This document shows, piece by piece, positions 35,239-46,800 of a DNA stretch of 64,000 bases. Positions within the stretch are counted from its first letter, which is position 1, and the number at the start of each line of letters is the position of its first letter. The DNA lies in NCBI RefSeq assembly GCF_027596085.1, contig NC_072450.1:6796736-6860735 (forward strand), given 5' to 3'. The stretch is from Anoplopoma fimbria. Taxonomy: Eukaryota > Chordata > Actinopteri > Perciformes > Anoplopomatidae. The translations under genes and the position numbers were made by a program. The notes beneath the pieces were generated by a model. It was given only the letters and a program-made list of their open reading frames with translations. It made no database searches and had not been told where the DNA came from.

Positions 35239-36156
35239 CTAGATGCCAGTGGCGGCTCCTGACATTTTTTTCAGGTGGTGCAATTTCCCCCCGTTATGTC
35301 CATAAGTACCATAAAAGTCCATAGGACTGAGGTATATTTGTCTAGGTAGCAAGACCATTTCCCTAACTTGTTAGTGCATATAAATTCAGGTATCAGATAT
35401 CAATTAAGCAGGCTGACAGTTTACCAAAAGACCAAAGGAGAGACTCAATTGCAGAGAGGCAGACAAGGGAAGTCAAGTTCAAATGTTTTACTGAGTCAAA
35501 AGGTGCTTGAACAAAGGCACGATGGTAGACCAGCAAGATACAAAAAGAAGGATGTCCAAAATATTTTGCCACAGTTCAAAATGCTCAGTAGGTAGCAGTA
35601 ACGCTGGCAGATATATTGATCGTAAAATCAGAATTTTCTTGTATAGATGTATTCTTTATTTCATTCAATCAGGTCACTTGTTTAAGTTATTTAATATTAT
35701 TATTATTATTATTTTTAATTGTTTTTAATTATAATTTTTTTTTTTTTCGATAGGGGGCCCCCTGGCGGTCAGGAGGCCCCAAGCGCCCGCTTGTATCGCT
35801 TATGCCTCGGGCCGGCCAACGGCCAGATGACGTAAGCACGTCGTTTGTGCGAGCACATAAACCCTCATAGAAAATGTATTGGGAGCATGATTTTTGAAAA
35901 AAACGGACGTACCATGAATGTCAATGGGAGAGTTCTGGTGCAAATTTGGGCTTGACAGAAATCGCCCCAAATGGGCGTGGCAACACCAGGCGCGACCTTA
36001 ATCTGATTGGACAATGACATATACAACCAGTTTGCATACAGCAGATTAATCACCCGCCTTAACAACTAGATAAAAAAAAAAAAAAAAAAAAAAACTCCGT
36101 GTTTGGTAGTGCGTCGCACAAATCGCCCCTATGAAGGAACCGCCACTGCTAGATGC
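35239..36156. mobile_element. Non-autonomous hAT transposon with intact 8-bp target duplication
   Basis: CTAGATGC at 35239-35246 and 36149-36156 flanks a 902-bp element (35247-36148). The ends are CAGTGGCGGCTCC and the complement CAGTGGCGGTTCC, agreeing at 12 of 13 bases. An 8-bp duplication and a CAGTG terminus are hAT hallmarks. The interior has no transposase ORF. It contains an ATT tract (about 35696-35713), a poly(T) run, a GC-rich block at 35752-35830 with GGGGGCCCCCTGGCGG, and a poly(A) run of 23. The exact target duplication implies a fairly young insertion. Confidence 0.9.
36072..36094 (+). repeat. Poly(A)23 inside the hAT element
   Basis: Twenty-three consecutive A are visible. Confidence 0.9.
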
Positions 36157-37084
36157 TGATTTTAACATAAAGAGAAAGCCTGTCTGGTATTTAGCCATGA
36201 GGTCAGCGGGACAAAACCTCCTATTTCTGTTGCAGAAACCCGCCAGGTTTGGCTTTGCTAAAAATTCAACATGCAAGAAGCAGCAGAAAAACAAATGAGG
36301 CTCCACTTCCTTATTCAGGCATTATTTATCTCAAACCAACAGATTTAATTGTGTCACTGATGCACCTGCAGAGTCTGAGAAGCGAATTAAAAAAGGCATT
36401 AAAAAAAAAAAAAAAAGGAGACAAATTATTAAATTCCTCCAGACCCCTGACCCCCCCCCCCTCACCTCCTCTTTCCAGCCTGAAGCAGAGACACGGCCTT
36501 GATAGCGGGACAATGGCATCATCTGCCCTCAACAGACACACAAAAAGAAATCATATAATAAATATATAATGGAGCAGCAGTCAGTGCAGCTAGCCAGGCA
36601 GGGTGTCAGAACGTGAGTGAGTGAGAGCTGATTTTTTTTTTTACTACGCTTGTTTTATTATTCATAAAGAGGATGAGGTTTCCAGGATGCCCGGCTCTTT
36701 CTTGGCTGGAGTCCCGAAGCTTCTCCATTCATTCTCATACATGCGCACAATTTTACTGAAAGTGTTTCTGCTGGGATGTGTCTGAGCAGCGGATCCAGTT
36801 TCCTACATGGGGAGCGTCCGCTGCAGCAGCCTCGCTGTTTGAAGTGAGGGCTTGAAAAGGACTTTGGCCAAAAGTGCCTAAGTGTGTCTGTCGTAAAAAT
36901 AGGCCGTAAAAAAAAAGAAACTCCAAAATCAATGCTGTGACTCTTCTTCCACAGCGGTGATAAAAGCCCCGGGTTCAATAGCTCATGTCACCACGTTATG
37001 GGGCCTAACACAGACGCTGGCCTCTGCGCTTTAATATTTCATTAGTCTCATCCGCTATCTCCGCCGATCAGTCGATATCCTGAC

Positions 37085-37096
<12 letters not shown>
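36157..37096. other. Unique sequence with homopolymer runs
   Basis: An A-rich run lies near 36399-36416 and a C11 run at 36451-36461. Purine/pyrimidine asymmetry is high over 36440-36480. No gene is seen. Confidence 0.55.

Positions 37097-37154
<58 letters not shown>
37097..37154 (+). repeat. (AG)29 microsatellite
   Basis: 58 bases of pure AG, a long polypurine tract capable of triplex (H-DNA) formation. Confidence 0.97.
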
Positions 37155-37155
<1 letters not shown>

Positions 37156-38659
37156 AGAGGCTGTGACAGCGCCTGGCGTCCATCATTTTTACAGTCTGGG
37201 TCAGGAAGGAGTGATCCAACAGATGCTCGGATCATCGGAGCTCTGCCATAACTCCAGAACTGAGATTTGCTTTTCAGGTGCGAGTATGACAAAGAGACCA
37301 GAGGAAGCAATTTAAAAAAAAAATAAAGATTGGTGAAGAAGAGATTACAAAGAGCTGCGTTTTTTTCCCACCAAGTCAAAGTCGGTGTGGAGTATCAGCA
37401 CAGATAAATCCCTCCACCTGCAGGATCAACAGCTGTCAGATCAGGCTGCAGAAAGAGTTTGGCGCCGCATTTACTTACAAATACTTCAGATTTCATCACT
37501 TTTCCATTGAACAGCTGTAGAGAAATCAGACTAGAAACCACAGCCTCCACACATGTTTGTTTCTCCAGCATTCTGTCTTAACGTTTGTTTTTCTGACAAC
37601 AACAAAAGGTGTTTGACGTCTTCTGGGTTTAAATCCAAGGACTTTTGTCAAATATGAAATCTATCTCTGATCCCTGGTGCTTCCCATTATTGTCTGACAA
37701 TTCTACTACTGAAAATAATAATATGATGCATTCAACTTGAAGGTAAGATCTACCTGACCTTCCCAGATGGAAATAAGTAACATCACTAAAATTGTAATAA
37801 ACCAAAAGGACACCATTCAAGCAAACCCATTTGTTAAAGAGATAACGCTAACAACCATAGACTAAGAATACGACCTTACTAGAGAGCAATAGGAAGGATA
37901 TCAGGTAGATATATCATCAAATTAGAGAGATGTACAAACAGCATAGAATAAAAATGTTTTTCAAAGCACAGACGGAAACATTCGAGCACTTACACAGTAG
38001 GTTGTGGCTTGTGAATTTCAATAAGTGGTGGTCAATAAGACTAGTTTGATTTTTATTTCCTTCACATTTGTATGACTCAGCAAGTGTAATGTGAGACTCA
38101 TTTAGAGTTTTAATGGCAGGAAAGTCAGTGTCGCTGGTGGAGGAGGAGAATATAATGTACTTGGTCTTTTCAACATTGTACAATCAGAAATCTAAACTGG
38201 GGTTAAAAACATATGTTGACTTTCCGGGTAAATGTGGACACTCCTGGACTTCAATTAAATATCGGTTAGTTAGTGATGTCCATAAACTTTATTTGAGATC
38301 AATTAATTTCATCATTAAATCTGCTTTCACTGTTTTAAGATTGAGTCTTGTTGTGGCTTTAAATTATACCAAAATTTTGGGCAAAATGCAATTTTTTGAT
38401 AGATTTAAATAGTTAAATTTAGGGCTACTACTGAATGAAATGTATATATATCTATCAATGATTTTGTATTTGCATTTCTGTAAATGCATTGCTTTAGTCC
38501 GACCAATATTTGGCTTTCCAAACATAATTATCCTTTTCCAACTAATATCTTTAAAGCCACTGAGTCTACTTTATACACTGTTGAAAGGTGAAAGGTTTGT
38601 ATTACATGACATCACCACCTTTATAAACACACTCCTGCTCAGAGTTAAACAAACATCCT
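37155..38659. other. Unique AT-rich sequence, no gene seen
   Basis: Overlapping frames of under 100 codons on both strands at 37.9-38.4 kb show no domain. Confidence 0.5.
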
Positions 38660-38935
38660 AAATTAACAGTTAACTGGAGGATGATAATAAGACAAGAGAC
38701 AACGAGGAGTGTTTTCATGCAAAGCAGGAGAGGAAGAAACAGAGGAGAATTTAATTTAGCTCTCCTGGTCTCTCGCCAAAGATTGCCTAGATATTGTCTG
38801 TACCAGCCGCCTTTGTCCGTATTGATTGTGTTTACCTTAACTCCCCTCGTCTCATTACCTGAGGGTGGAGGGATGGTAGACGGTGTGATAAACAGCACGT
38901 CTCAAACACAGCGATCAATAGGAGTTAACTAGAGA
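38660..38935. promoter_or_regulatory. Candidate conserved non-coding block
   Basis: The block is unique, with GAGAATTTAATTTAGCTCTCC near 38742 and TATTGATTGTGTTTACC near 38819 (a forkhead-like TGTTTAC). It is balanced in composition between AT-rich flanks. The regulatory role is inferred. Confidence 0.22.
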
Positions 38936-39394
38936 AAAGCCTCTGTGGCTCCAGCAAAGGAAGAGGAAAACAAGTGAAGAAACATGAATGAGGCCTGGAG
39001 CAGCAGGGACCAGATATCAGAGTGGAAACAAAACTGTACGCAACTCTGTGAGAAACTTTCTTCACTCCTCACCTGGTAAATAAATCATTAAGGTTCTTTA
39101 TGAAACAAAAACTTCTTAATAAACTGCAAGGCTTCAGCAACTTTTCTGTGACTTCCACCGAGTCTGAGTTTTTCCTTTGCCCCCAAAAAGTTTTGCTTCT
39201 TCCTGTTTTGTTAATTTTGTTTTTCTACCGGGGTAAACAGTCTGTTTTTCACTAAGGAAACCCAAAGCCTAAAAAAAAACCACTCCACCATCTTATGCAA
39301 ATCTCTCGAATAAGGAGATACTGTAGGTTCGGTACGAAGTTAAGGGTTCATCAACAAAACAACTATTCCATAATAAACATAACACACAAAAAAA
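38936..39394. other. Unique sequence
   Basis: No feature is recognised. Confidence 0.5.
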
Positions 39395-39955
39395 CTAACT
39401 TCCGGGTCTGAAAAGTGAAGCCAGTGCGGAAAAACTTGCATTGTTGCATATAGCCAGCAGGGGGCGACTCCTCTGGTTGCAAAAAGAAGTCTGGTTGTAT
39501 AGAAATCTATGAGAAAATGACCCAACTTCTCAATTGATTTATTACCTCAGTAAACATTGTAAACATGAGTTTACGGTCTCAATAGCTAGTTTCATGTCTT
39601 CTTCAATACAGCACGATGTTCATTTAGTAAATGATGGTCCATTTAGATGACAAAGCAGGGTATGATTTAGGGCGGGGCTACCTTGTGATTGACAGGTTGT
39701 TGGGTCTGGGAGTTGTCTGTGTTTTCGTCTTACAACTTCAACCCTTTCACAGTGTTTTTTCAGTTCATAAAAGAAAAATGACAACCTTTCTGCCAGATGA
39801 GAATGTCTTGTAAAGCTTTTGAATATAATTAGGTCAAACCTGTTGTGTTGCTTCACAAGATGGCAACAGCCAAAATACTGAACTCGAGACAAAAATGCAG
39901 TCCGCAAACCAATGAATGATGTCACGGTGACTACCTCCACTTATTATATACAGCA
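39395..39955 (+). repeat. Dispersed repeat family A, copy 2 (direct)
   Basis: This is the most complete copy. In order it has CCGGGTCTGAAAAGTGAAGCC, GCCAGCAGGGGGCGACTCC, TTGATTTATTACCTCAGTAA, CAATACAGCACGATGTTC, GATTTAGGGCGGGGCTACC, TTGTGATTGACAGG, CACAAGATGGCAACAGCC and GTGACTACCTCCACTTATTA. It aligns with the copy at 56.5 kb along its whole length. No ORF is preserved. Confidence 0.82.
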
Positions 39956-40889
39956 CATTATGATGGTATCAGTCATCAAGCGTGACATAATAATTGCAAT
40001 ATTCGGTTTTGTTGATACAGACCTAGGATTTGCATAATATGATGTAATTGCAATTATTTGACCACAAAAATGCAGAAGACAAAAGACTGAAATGTGACCA
40101 CTGTCATTAACTCCGTACTGCCTTGGCTTTGATTGATGTTACATTCTAGTATATCTTAAGGAGGATATCATACTTTCAAATGATGAGCTGTGAATCCAAA
40201 ATATTAATTAAAATACATTTTTTTTTTCTGAAAAAGGAAATGAAAGTAGTAGGAGGCGGGGTTTTTCTCCCTCACAAAAGGGGATTCAGGGTGGAAAATC
40301 CTCACGAGCTCTGCTTATTATGCATGCTGCTGTCGGTACAAGGTAACTGTCGAAGGTGAAGAGCATACCTGCATTTTAACAACTCATTATAATGATTTAA
40401 GAGAATAGGTGAAATATAAACTATATATTAAAAGGGAGTGGGAAGGAAACTGGTAATTTGAAAAACATGTTGCAGGAAACGTATCATAGTTTCACATTGA
40501 ATTGATCTACCTGTAAAAGTTCTCTAATAGTCCATGATTTCACAAAAAAGGATTCAATTTCCTGACTTTCCTGTCACTAATCCTTCCAGAAACAATGCGC
40601 GCAGTGGGAAACCGTTACTATCCTCATAGAGCAACAATAGAATGCAAAATGAAAGATAAGGAAAACAATTCCATTTCATTTAGAGATACGGTGGTCAAAA
40701 TGCGGCGCACGTACACCCGTGTGTGCCGATTGTCTTCAGTCATTTCTCCACCCATCACTATCAACAGCTTGATCTTGCCTTCAGCTCCATCTCCCTTTCC
40801 ATATTCTTCTCCTCTTCGCTTGCTCTCTGGAGAATTTGAGTGAGATGACATTAAGAGTGTGTTGATATTCTGCAGAGGTGGCAGTGTCT
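39956..40889. other. Unique sequence, no confident gene
   Basis: AT-rich to about 40560, then mixed composition to 40880. No known motif set is seen. Confidence 0.5.
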
Positions 40890-40920
40890 GGGTCGCCACA
40901 ATTACCCAGGGGGGAGACAA

Positions 40921-41172
40921 TATAAAGAGATGAGAGGTAAGGAAAGGAGAGGAAGAGAGAGGGTGGAAGAGGGAAATGTGTGCCTGGAGTTTACACAGCG
41001 AGTCCATTGTGTATTCAGGAGTGTGACTGTTTCATTTTTCTGAGCTCTCTGGTGTATTTTGGGACTCGGAACAAAGACGAGCGCTTCTCTGCAGACCGGA
41101 GACTCAGGTCCTCTACTTCATCGAGTCAGTGAAGGCCGAGGATGAATGGAGACTGTGAAGAACTCCTCTCAG
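40921..41172 (+). other. Weak candidate promoter plus first exon
   Basis: TATAAAG (40921-40927) lies about 215 bases upstream of an ATG at 41142. The ATG opens a frame of ten codons (MNGDCEELLS, 41142-41171) that reaches a CAG/GTGTGT donor-like boundary at 41172/41173. Without splicing the frame closes after 24 codons. The interval 41050-41172 is GC-richer than its surroundings. There is no CpG island, no downstream exon in the window, and no homology, so this remains a suggestion. Confidence 0.12.
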
Positions 41173-42008
41173 GTGTGTGGACAATAGCTGAGGGCAAACA
41201 CACCAGCTCAGAATAGAGGAGCAAACTTTCACAAGAGCACGATCAAAATAACTTCAACAGATGGAGCAACATAAATTGGATCTGCACAATGCAGCTTCAC
41301 AGAAATTCCTTAACATCAATACTTGTTGTAAAGGAGCAGGGTTTGCATATTGGCACAATCATATCAACTGCCACCACAGGTTTAACCATTTTTAAATCAC
41401 GTGAGACTGAAAAACATTCTTATCAGCGACATATTAAAGAGTAAGCTGGGAGTAATCATTTTTGTTTTTGTGCATTCAGACATATACGGATGGATAAGAG
41501 GCAGGCTATGTCTTGCTAATCTGTAGCTTTTGAGCATATTCCTGCTGAGCTTTAGCTTTTTTGTATATTCAGTGCTGATTGGTCAGTTGTTGTTGCATTT
41601 TTTTATTAAATTCTTGTAGCTTTGCACTACAGAGCATCTGCATATATGTTAAATTTGACCAATTCTAGTTCCACTTGCTGCCACTTTGCACCTTGACCTC
41701 TGATGCTAAGAGTATCCTTGTTTTTGTTTCCATTTATAATGACAAATATCCTGCTTATTCTTTTCTATTTGTAGCTACATGTGTAAAAAAACAACAATCC
41801 TCTGAAATGTCCTAACAAATATAGTAAAAACAAATCTTAGCATACGTGTGTTTATGTGTGTGAATCTACACGCTGTGTTTCAGTGGAGCCGAAGCACGGG
41901 TGCTTCACAACGATGTTAATACCTCAGCCAGGTGTCCCGCTCCTCTCCTGCCAGCACGCCGCGATGAATCTGCCACGTGAGCCAAAATAGCTGGGAGGGC
42001 TGTGGGTA
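41173..42008. other. Unique sequence, no gene seen
   Basis: AT-rich to about 41870, then a GC-richer stretch to 42000 with no identified feature. Confidence 0.5.
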
Positions 42009-42058
42009 TGTGTGTGTGTGTGTGTGTGTGGCTGTGTGTGTGTGAAGTGAAGTGAAGT
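42009..42058 (+). repeat. (GT)n plus (GTGAA)n compound repeat
   Basis: GT repeats at 42009-42030 and 42033-42044 are followed by GAAGT units to about 42058. A G-run follows at about 42069-42079. Confidence 0.85.
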
Positions 42059-42248
42059 GGGAGTGGCGGGGGGGGGGGTCTCAAAAAAACATTATGCTAT
42101 TACAGCCTGAGTAAATCAGCGCAGTGGGGTGAGGGGCCTGGAGTGTCTCGCTCCCAGTGAGGGGCTCGCAGGAAATCAATGGGAGAGGGAAACCCCTTCA
42201 GAAACCTGAATGGCCACCGGCGAAAGAGAGAGACGACAGCGGTGGGGG

Positions 42249-42280
<32 letters not shown>
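42249..42280 (+). repeat. Poly(A)32 homopolymer
   Basis: Thirty-two consecutive A. No retroposon body with a matching 3' end was found upstream, so it is not called a poly(A) tail. Confidence 0.9.
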
Positions 42281-42281
<1 letters not shown>

Positions 42282-42423
42282 ATATAAGAGGGGAAATGAG
42301 CAAAACAAAAAGGGAAGAGAGTGGGAAGATGGGGGAGGAAGGGTAAGGTAGTTATCTTTTCCACAGGGAAGACAGTAGTGACATGATGGATCGGGCTGGG
42401 ATGAGCAAGTAGTATCCATATGA

Positions 42424-42425
<2 letters not shown>

Positions 42426-42514
<89 letters not shown>
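42426..42514 (+). repeat. (AC)44 microsatellite, uninterrupted
   Basis: 89 bases of pure AC followed by ATAC and ATA repeats. Confidence 0.98.
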
Positions 42515-42518
<4 letters not shown>

Positions 42519-42908
42519 TAATAATAACATGAGCCAAATATAAACACAGTTGCCCCGATACTAAACCCTGCAGCTGACCACACCAGTGACCCAGATGTTT
42601 GTTTCCAGAATCCAGGAAAGTTGGGTTAAAAATTGCTAAAAATAAAGACAAGAAATCTCTCTTGTCTTCCATCTCTGTGGAAACACAGCTACTGCTACAA
42701 CACTTTAAATAAGTAGTGAAAAGTTCAACACCTTCAAAACCAACGTGACTTTTCTGAAAGAATAACCAGGCTCATGGCTTCTGCACCTTTGTCAAAAAGC
42801 TACTAACAACCTTCATGATTTGCATTTTGAACACGGAGGATGGCAATTTGACTATTCCAGTAGATGTCAGCTTTAATATACTAGCTCAACGGTACTCTAC
42901 TGTGAATA
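42515..42908. other. Unique sequence
   Basis: No feature is recognised. Confidence 0.5.
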
Positions 42909-43120
42909 CTATCCATCCATGTATGAATTTTCTGCCACGTGTTTGGGTCTAAGTGAGCCAGGAAAGCAAAGTAGACCTGACATCCTTCTCCCTAGACACA
43001 TCCTTGAGCTCCTCCAGAGGATCCAGAGGTGTTTCCAGACCAGATGTGTGTTGTGGGTTTGCCCAAGGGGTTTCCTCCAAGTTGGAAGAATGCTAAATAT
43101 GAAGTCTCCCTGCAGATATC
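42909..43120 (-). mobile_element. Rex3-like LINE 3' end, inverted and decayed
   Basis: Read on the minus strand it contains a degraded version of the same C-terminal tail as the copy at 18290-18482 (PTWRKPLGQT, then LVWKHLWIL), followed by a short 3' UTR ending in GGATGGATAG, the tetranucleotide-type tail known for Rex3/RTE elements. Stop codons and shifts show it is long dead. It is 5'-truncated. Confidence 0.75.
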
Positions 43121-43437
43121 TGAGCTATAAGACTCACTAAATTTGTTGTAGCTTTTAAGTAATGCTCTTTTTCACCTGAGGTTTATAGAAGATTTGCATG
43201 TATATTCGAGGATTCACAAGTAAAAGTGTCCACACATGTAGGTACTTATCACCAGTCCATGTTTGAGAAAGTTAATCAAAGTCACACATTAAGTTTTTCT
43301 ATTTCCTGGAAGCACCGACTCATGCAGAACAGAAAAAAAAAACAATGAGTAAGAATTGAAAACTCCGGAGACACAGATGTGCTCTGTGCTGCTTTATTAA
43401 CAGACTGATATCTGCCGTCTCTCTCAGCACTGCAGCA

Positions 43438-43440
<3 letters not shown>
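43121..43440. other. Unique sequence
   Basis: No feature is recognised apart from an A9 run near 43335. Confidence 0.5.

Positions 43441-43535
<95 letters not shown>
43441..43535 (+). repeat. (AC)47 microsatellite, uninterrupted
   Basis: 95 bases of pure AC are visible directly. Confidence 0.98.
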
Positions 43536-43536
<1 letters not shown>

Positions 43537-46487
43537 CGGAGCGTTTCCATTCATTAGCATGCATTCACTCAGTTACTGGCTCACAGCGAACAGCCAGAGA
43601 AAATGTAAAAAACAAGAGAGAGAGACAGGGGGGTGAGGGGATAAAGCTAGATTCATCAAAAGCACACACTTCGTCAGTCGGCTGCATGCTGTTCTACCTC
43701 AAACAACACCCCGCCGCTGGATGCTACTTCTCTGCATCACGTTCACATCCCCTAACCCCCAATTACCAGAAGGCAACACAGTAAGCGGTCTGCCGCAACA
43801 CATCTGCCCGTCCACAGTGGGACACGGGAGAGGATTATTCTCAATGAGAAGAAAGAAATGTGTGAGAAGAACAGACATCAGATTTGAAACTCAAAGAAAC
43901 TCAGAAGTGTTCTTCGAGTTTCTGTTAAACAAACTTGCATTTGATTCCGCGGCCTTGAAAAAGTACCCTTTAAGAATTATAAACGTTTTCTTCCACTGCG
44001 ACGTGATACTTAAAACAATATTATCTAATGGTGTGAATTACTGGTAACCACCAAATTTTAATTTAGTTTTATTCGAACCCGGATATTTGTCGTTTTTGAG
44101 ATGTTTTGCAGATAAACTGAAATTCATTAACTGGGATTTAAACAGCACCTTCCCAGCAAAGGTGGAAAAGAATAATGTAACCTCTCCTGTTTCTGGATAT
44201 TTATTCACATAATATCTTCCTTTTCAATTTTGTATCTCCCCTTGTACTATCTAGTTACAAACATCTTTCTTCACTGGGAGAATAGCGCGATATATCTCTC
44301 TTCTTGAATTGAGCTGCTAGGTAAGACAAGAAATGCTTCATGGTGCACATCTGCAATAAATATTCAAAATGTCGAGACAGTATCAGGAGCACCTGTTCTC
44401 ACATAAAACCTCCTGAGCATCTGGGATCGGGTGGAAAATTGAATATATAAGTTATGATTCTTTATTGATTTCATCTGCTGAGGTTTCTTAAATCATAAAA
44501 AGAGATGGAAATGGGGAAAATCAAAGAGGAGAGATTTAACAAAAGGTTGAAGAAATAAGAAAAAGACTTAAATAATCAAATGGAGCTGTCACGTAGAAGG
44601 GTGTCCCGTGGTTAGCAGGATGCTATGAAATACTACTAGCCAGCATTTCTTCATTTATCACCTACTCCACCAGTATAAAAATACAATTCTGGATAAGACG
44701 AACCAGTTGCTTTCAATGTTCAACACCTTACTGGCTTTCAGTGATGCATTCAAGTGACGAAAAAAGGCAAAATTGGGTGAAACAATGACTAGAAACTGTG
44801 CAGGTAATTTTACATGTAGCACACAGCTGTTCAGATGTTCATGACAAAGAATGTTTATGACATGCATCAGAAATTATTGCTGTCTTTGGTGAAGCCTAAA
44901 GCCACAGTCTAGAGACAAAACTAACAATAAGGAGGCCCAGACTTTGCTTTCAGGAATAAATAAGATGAATTATTTTCATTTTCCATGCGTTTTCAATGAC
45001 TTGAAATTCTTCCACTGGTTTCCAGGTTTTCTAGGATGAGTAAGAACCGTGTTTGTAATCAAATTACAATTTTTTGTCACACTAATTTGTGCACACCACC
45101 CACAAAGCCAGGTAAAAAAAAAGGGTAAAGTTTCCTTAAATAACCAGTTCGGGGTGTCCAACCCTCATCACAAGTCCTGGGCTTACAGAGACACTGAATG
45201 CTCTACAAAAGACAAACACATGTGTATATGCACCTATACACACACACACACACTCACAAACACTCTCATAAACACACAGATTTCTATTGGTTCATAAGGT
45301 ATTCCCCGAGCTGACTAAATGAGTTAAAGGGCAAGGAAGCTGAAATCAATTTGGAACATGTACTATTCATGCCTCTTCCTTCCCGGACTCTGTTTACCTC
45401 ACCTCCACTTATTTACATATCCATTTATTCATTTATCTCGGTGAGGTCTTGCAGGCGGCTGCGGTGCATATATGGAATTTCAAAATGCTCATTAATATTC
45501 AGAGATGCAGGTTTTACATGGTCAGATTGAGACAAGGCGTTAAAAAGAGAATTATGACCATGGACCATGGATAAATAAAAACTAGTCTTTACATATATAA
45601 ATACATTGTTCCCATATATAAAATATTATGTGTGTATATGAATTATTGCAGGAAGCTGCCTTGCCTCCTTGTATGACTGTCTCAGGGAGAGTAATTATAT
45701 GAGGGCTGAGAGGTTTTCACTCAATCCACAATCTATACCGACTTGTTTCACTGATTAGCTCCTTCTCACTTGGCTGAAGGTGAAATTATCAGACTGTCAA
45801 TCCTCCTTCCCTGATACATCTCAGTACTGGAAAACCAGGGTCATATTTTATTTTGTAGTCCCTTATGACAAAAACATGCATCCAAATGCATCCAGAGATT
45901 AGAGTTTTGTGTACATGAGCAGTTTTGTTTGCTTGAGAAATTGTGTTTTCCCACAACATTTTGATGCCAAAGCCAACTTGGCATATGTGCAAACTTGGAG
46001 CTAACACGGCTTGTAGCAGTTGTTTTTTGTGGTCCAACTTTTGCAGAGAAATGAGGGAAAAGAAAACACAATAGAACTGCTTTGGGCAACAAATGAGGTG
46101 CTATACAGAGGTTTGTAAAGTCTGCAGGTTATTTGCAGCTTTGCTGATCGCTGCAGAGGAAGACTACTTCAAATCATAAGGGAATAACTGTATGTACGTA
46201 TGTGGATGTGTGTGTCCTTTGCATGTTTTTATTTCCATCTCTACTTCACACCTGGCAGGTGTACTGCTGGGGGCCACGGTCGTGCTGCGACGAGTTGGTG
46301 CAATTTGAACATGCAACACCTTCAATATTAATAAACTTTGAATTAACAAGCAAACAGTGCACTGTTTGAGTGCTTAAAATACATAGAATGGTTTGCATTA
46401 TGACTCAATAAAAGATAGCGAGTTTAGCAGATAAATATAATCGAGGCTTATCGCCCGAAACTGGATAAATAATTGGCTAAATAACTT
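43536..46487. other. Unique sequence, no gene seen
   Basis: Contains a short (AC)n at 45237-45253. Frames of up to 108 codons (43721-44047) show no domain. No long repeat is recognised. Confidence 0.55.
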
Positions 46488-46800
46488 TGCTAATAGCTAA
46501 CGTACGGAGGTTGCATTAAGTTACATTTTGATGCGTTCAAGCTCTAAAATGAATCAATCTTAACATTATCATGATGTGTTCAAGTTTGATCTTGTAAAAT
46601 GTAGATACTTGGTATTTATAATAAGTTTGCAAAAAACAGTATGCAAACGGTAATAAAGGAGTGTAGGTTTAAGCACATCGGACTTATTGTTTTGTTTTTT
46701 TACCATGATATCGAATTGAGTAATGAAATTGGTATTGAAAATCCTGGAATTTCACTAGTATGTACAACAAAATTTGTGGTATCGAGACAGTCCTACACTA
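46488..46800 (+). repeat. Dispersed repeat family C, copy 1
   Basis: GCTAATAGCTAACGT, TTGATGCGTTCAAGCTCTA and TATCATGATGTGTTCAA occur in the same order at 58295-58470. The right part (GATATCGAATTGAG, GTGGTATCGAGACAG) may be a further MITE remnant. Confidence 0.5.

Noticed and set aside
42249..42280. Poly(A)32 as the tail of a processed pseudogene or LINE
   Set aside because: The upstream 200 bases show no coding or LINE remnant and no target duplication was found.
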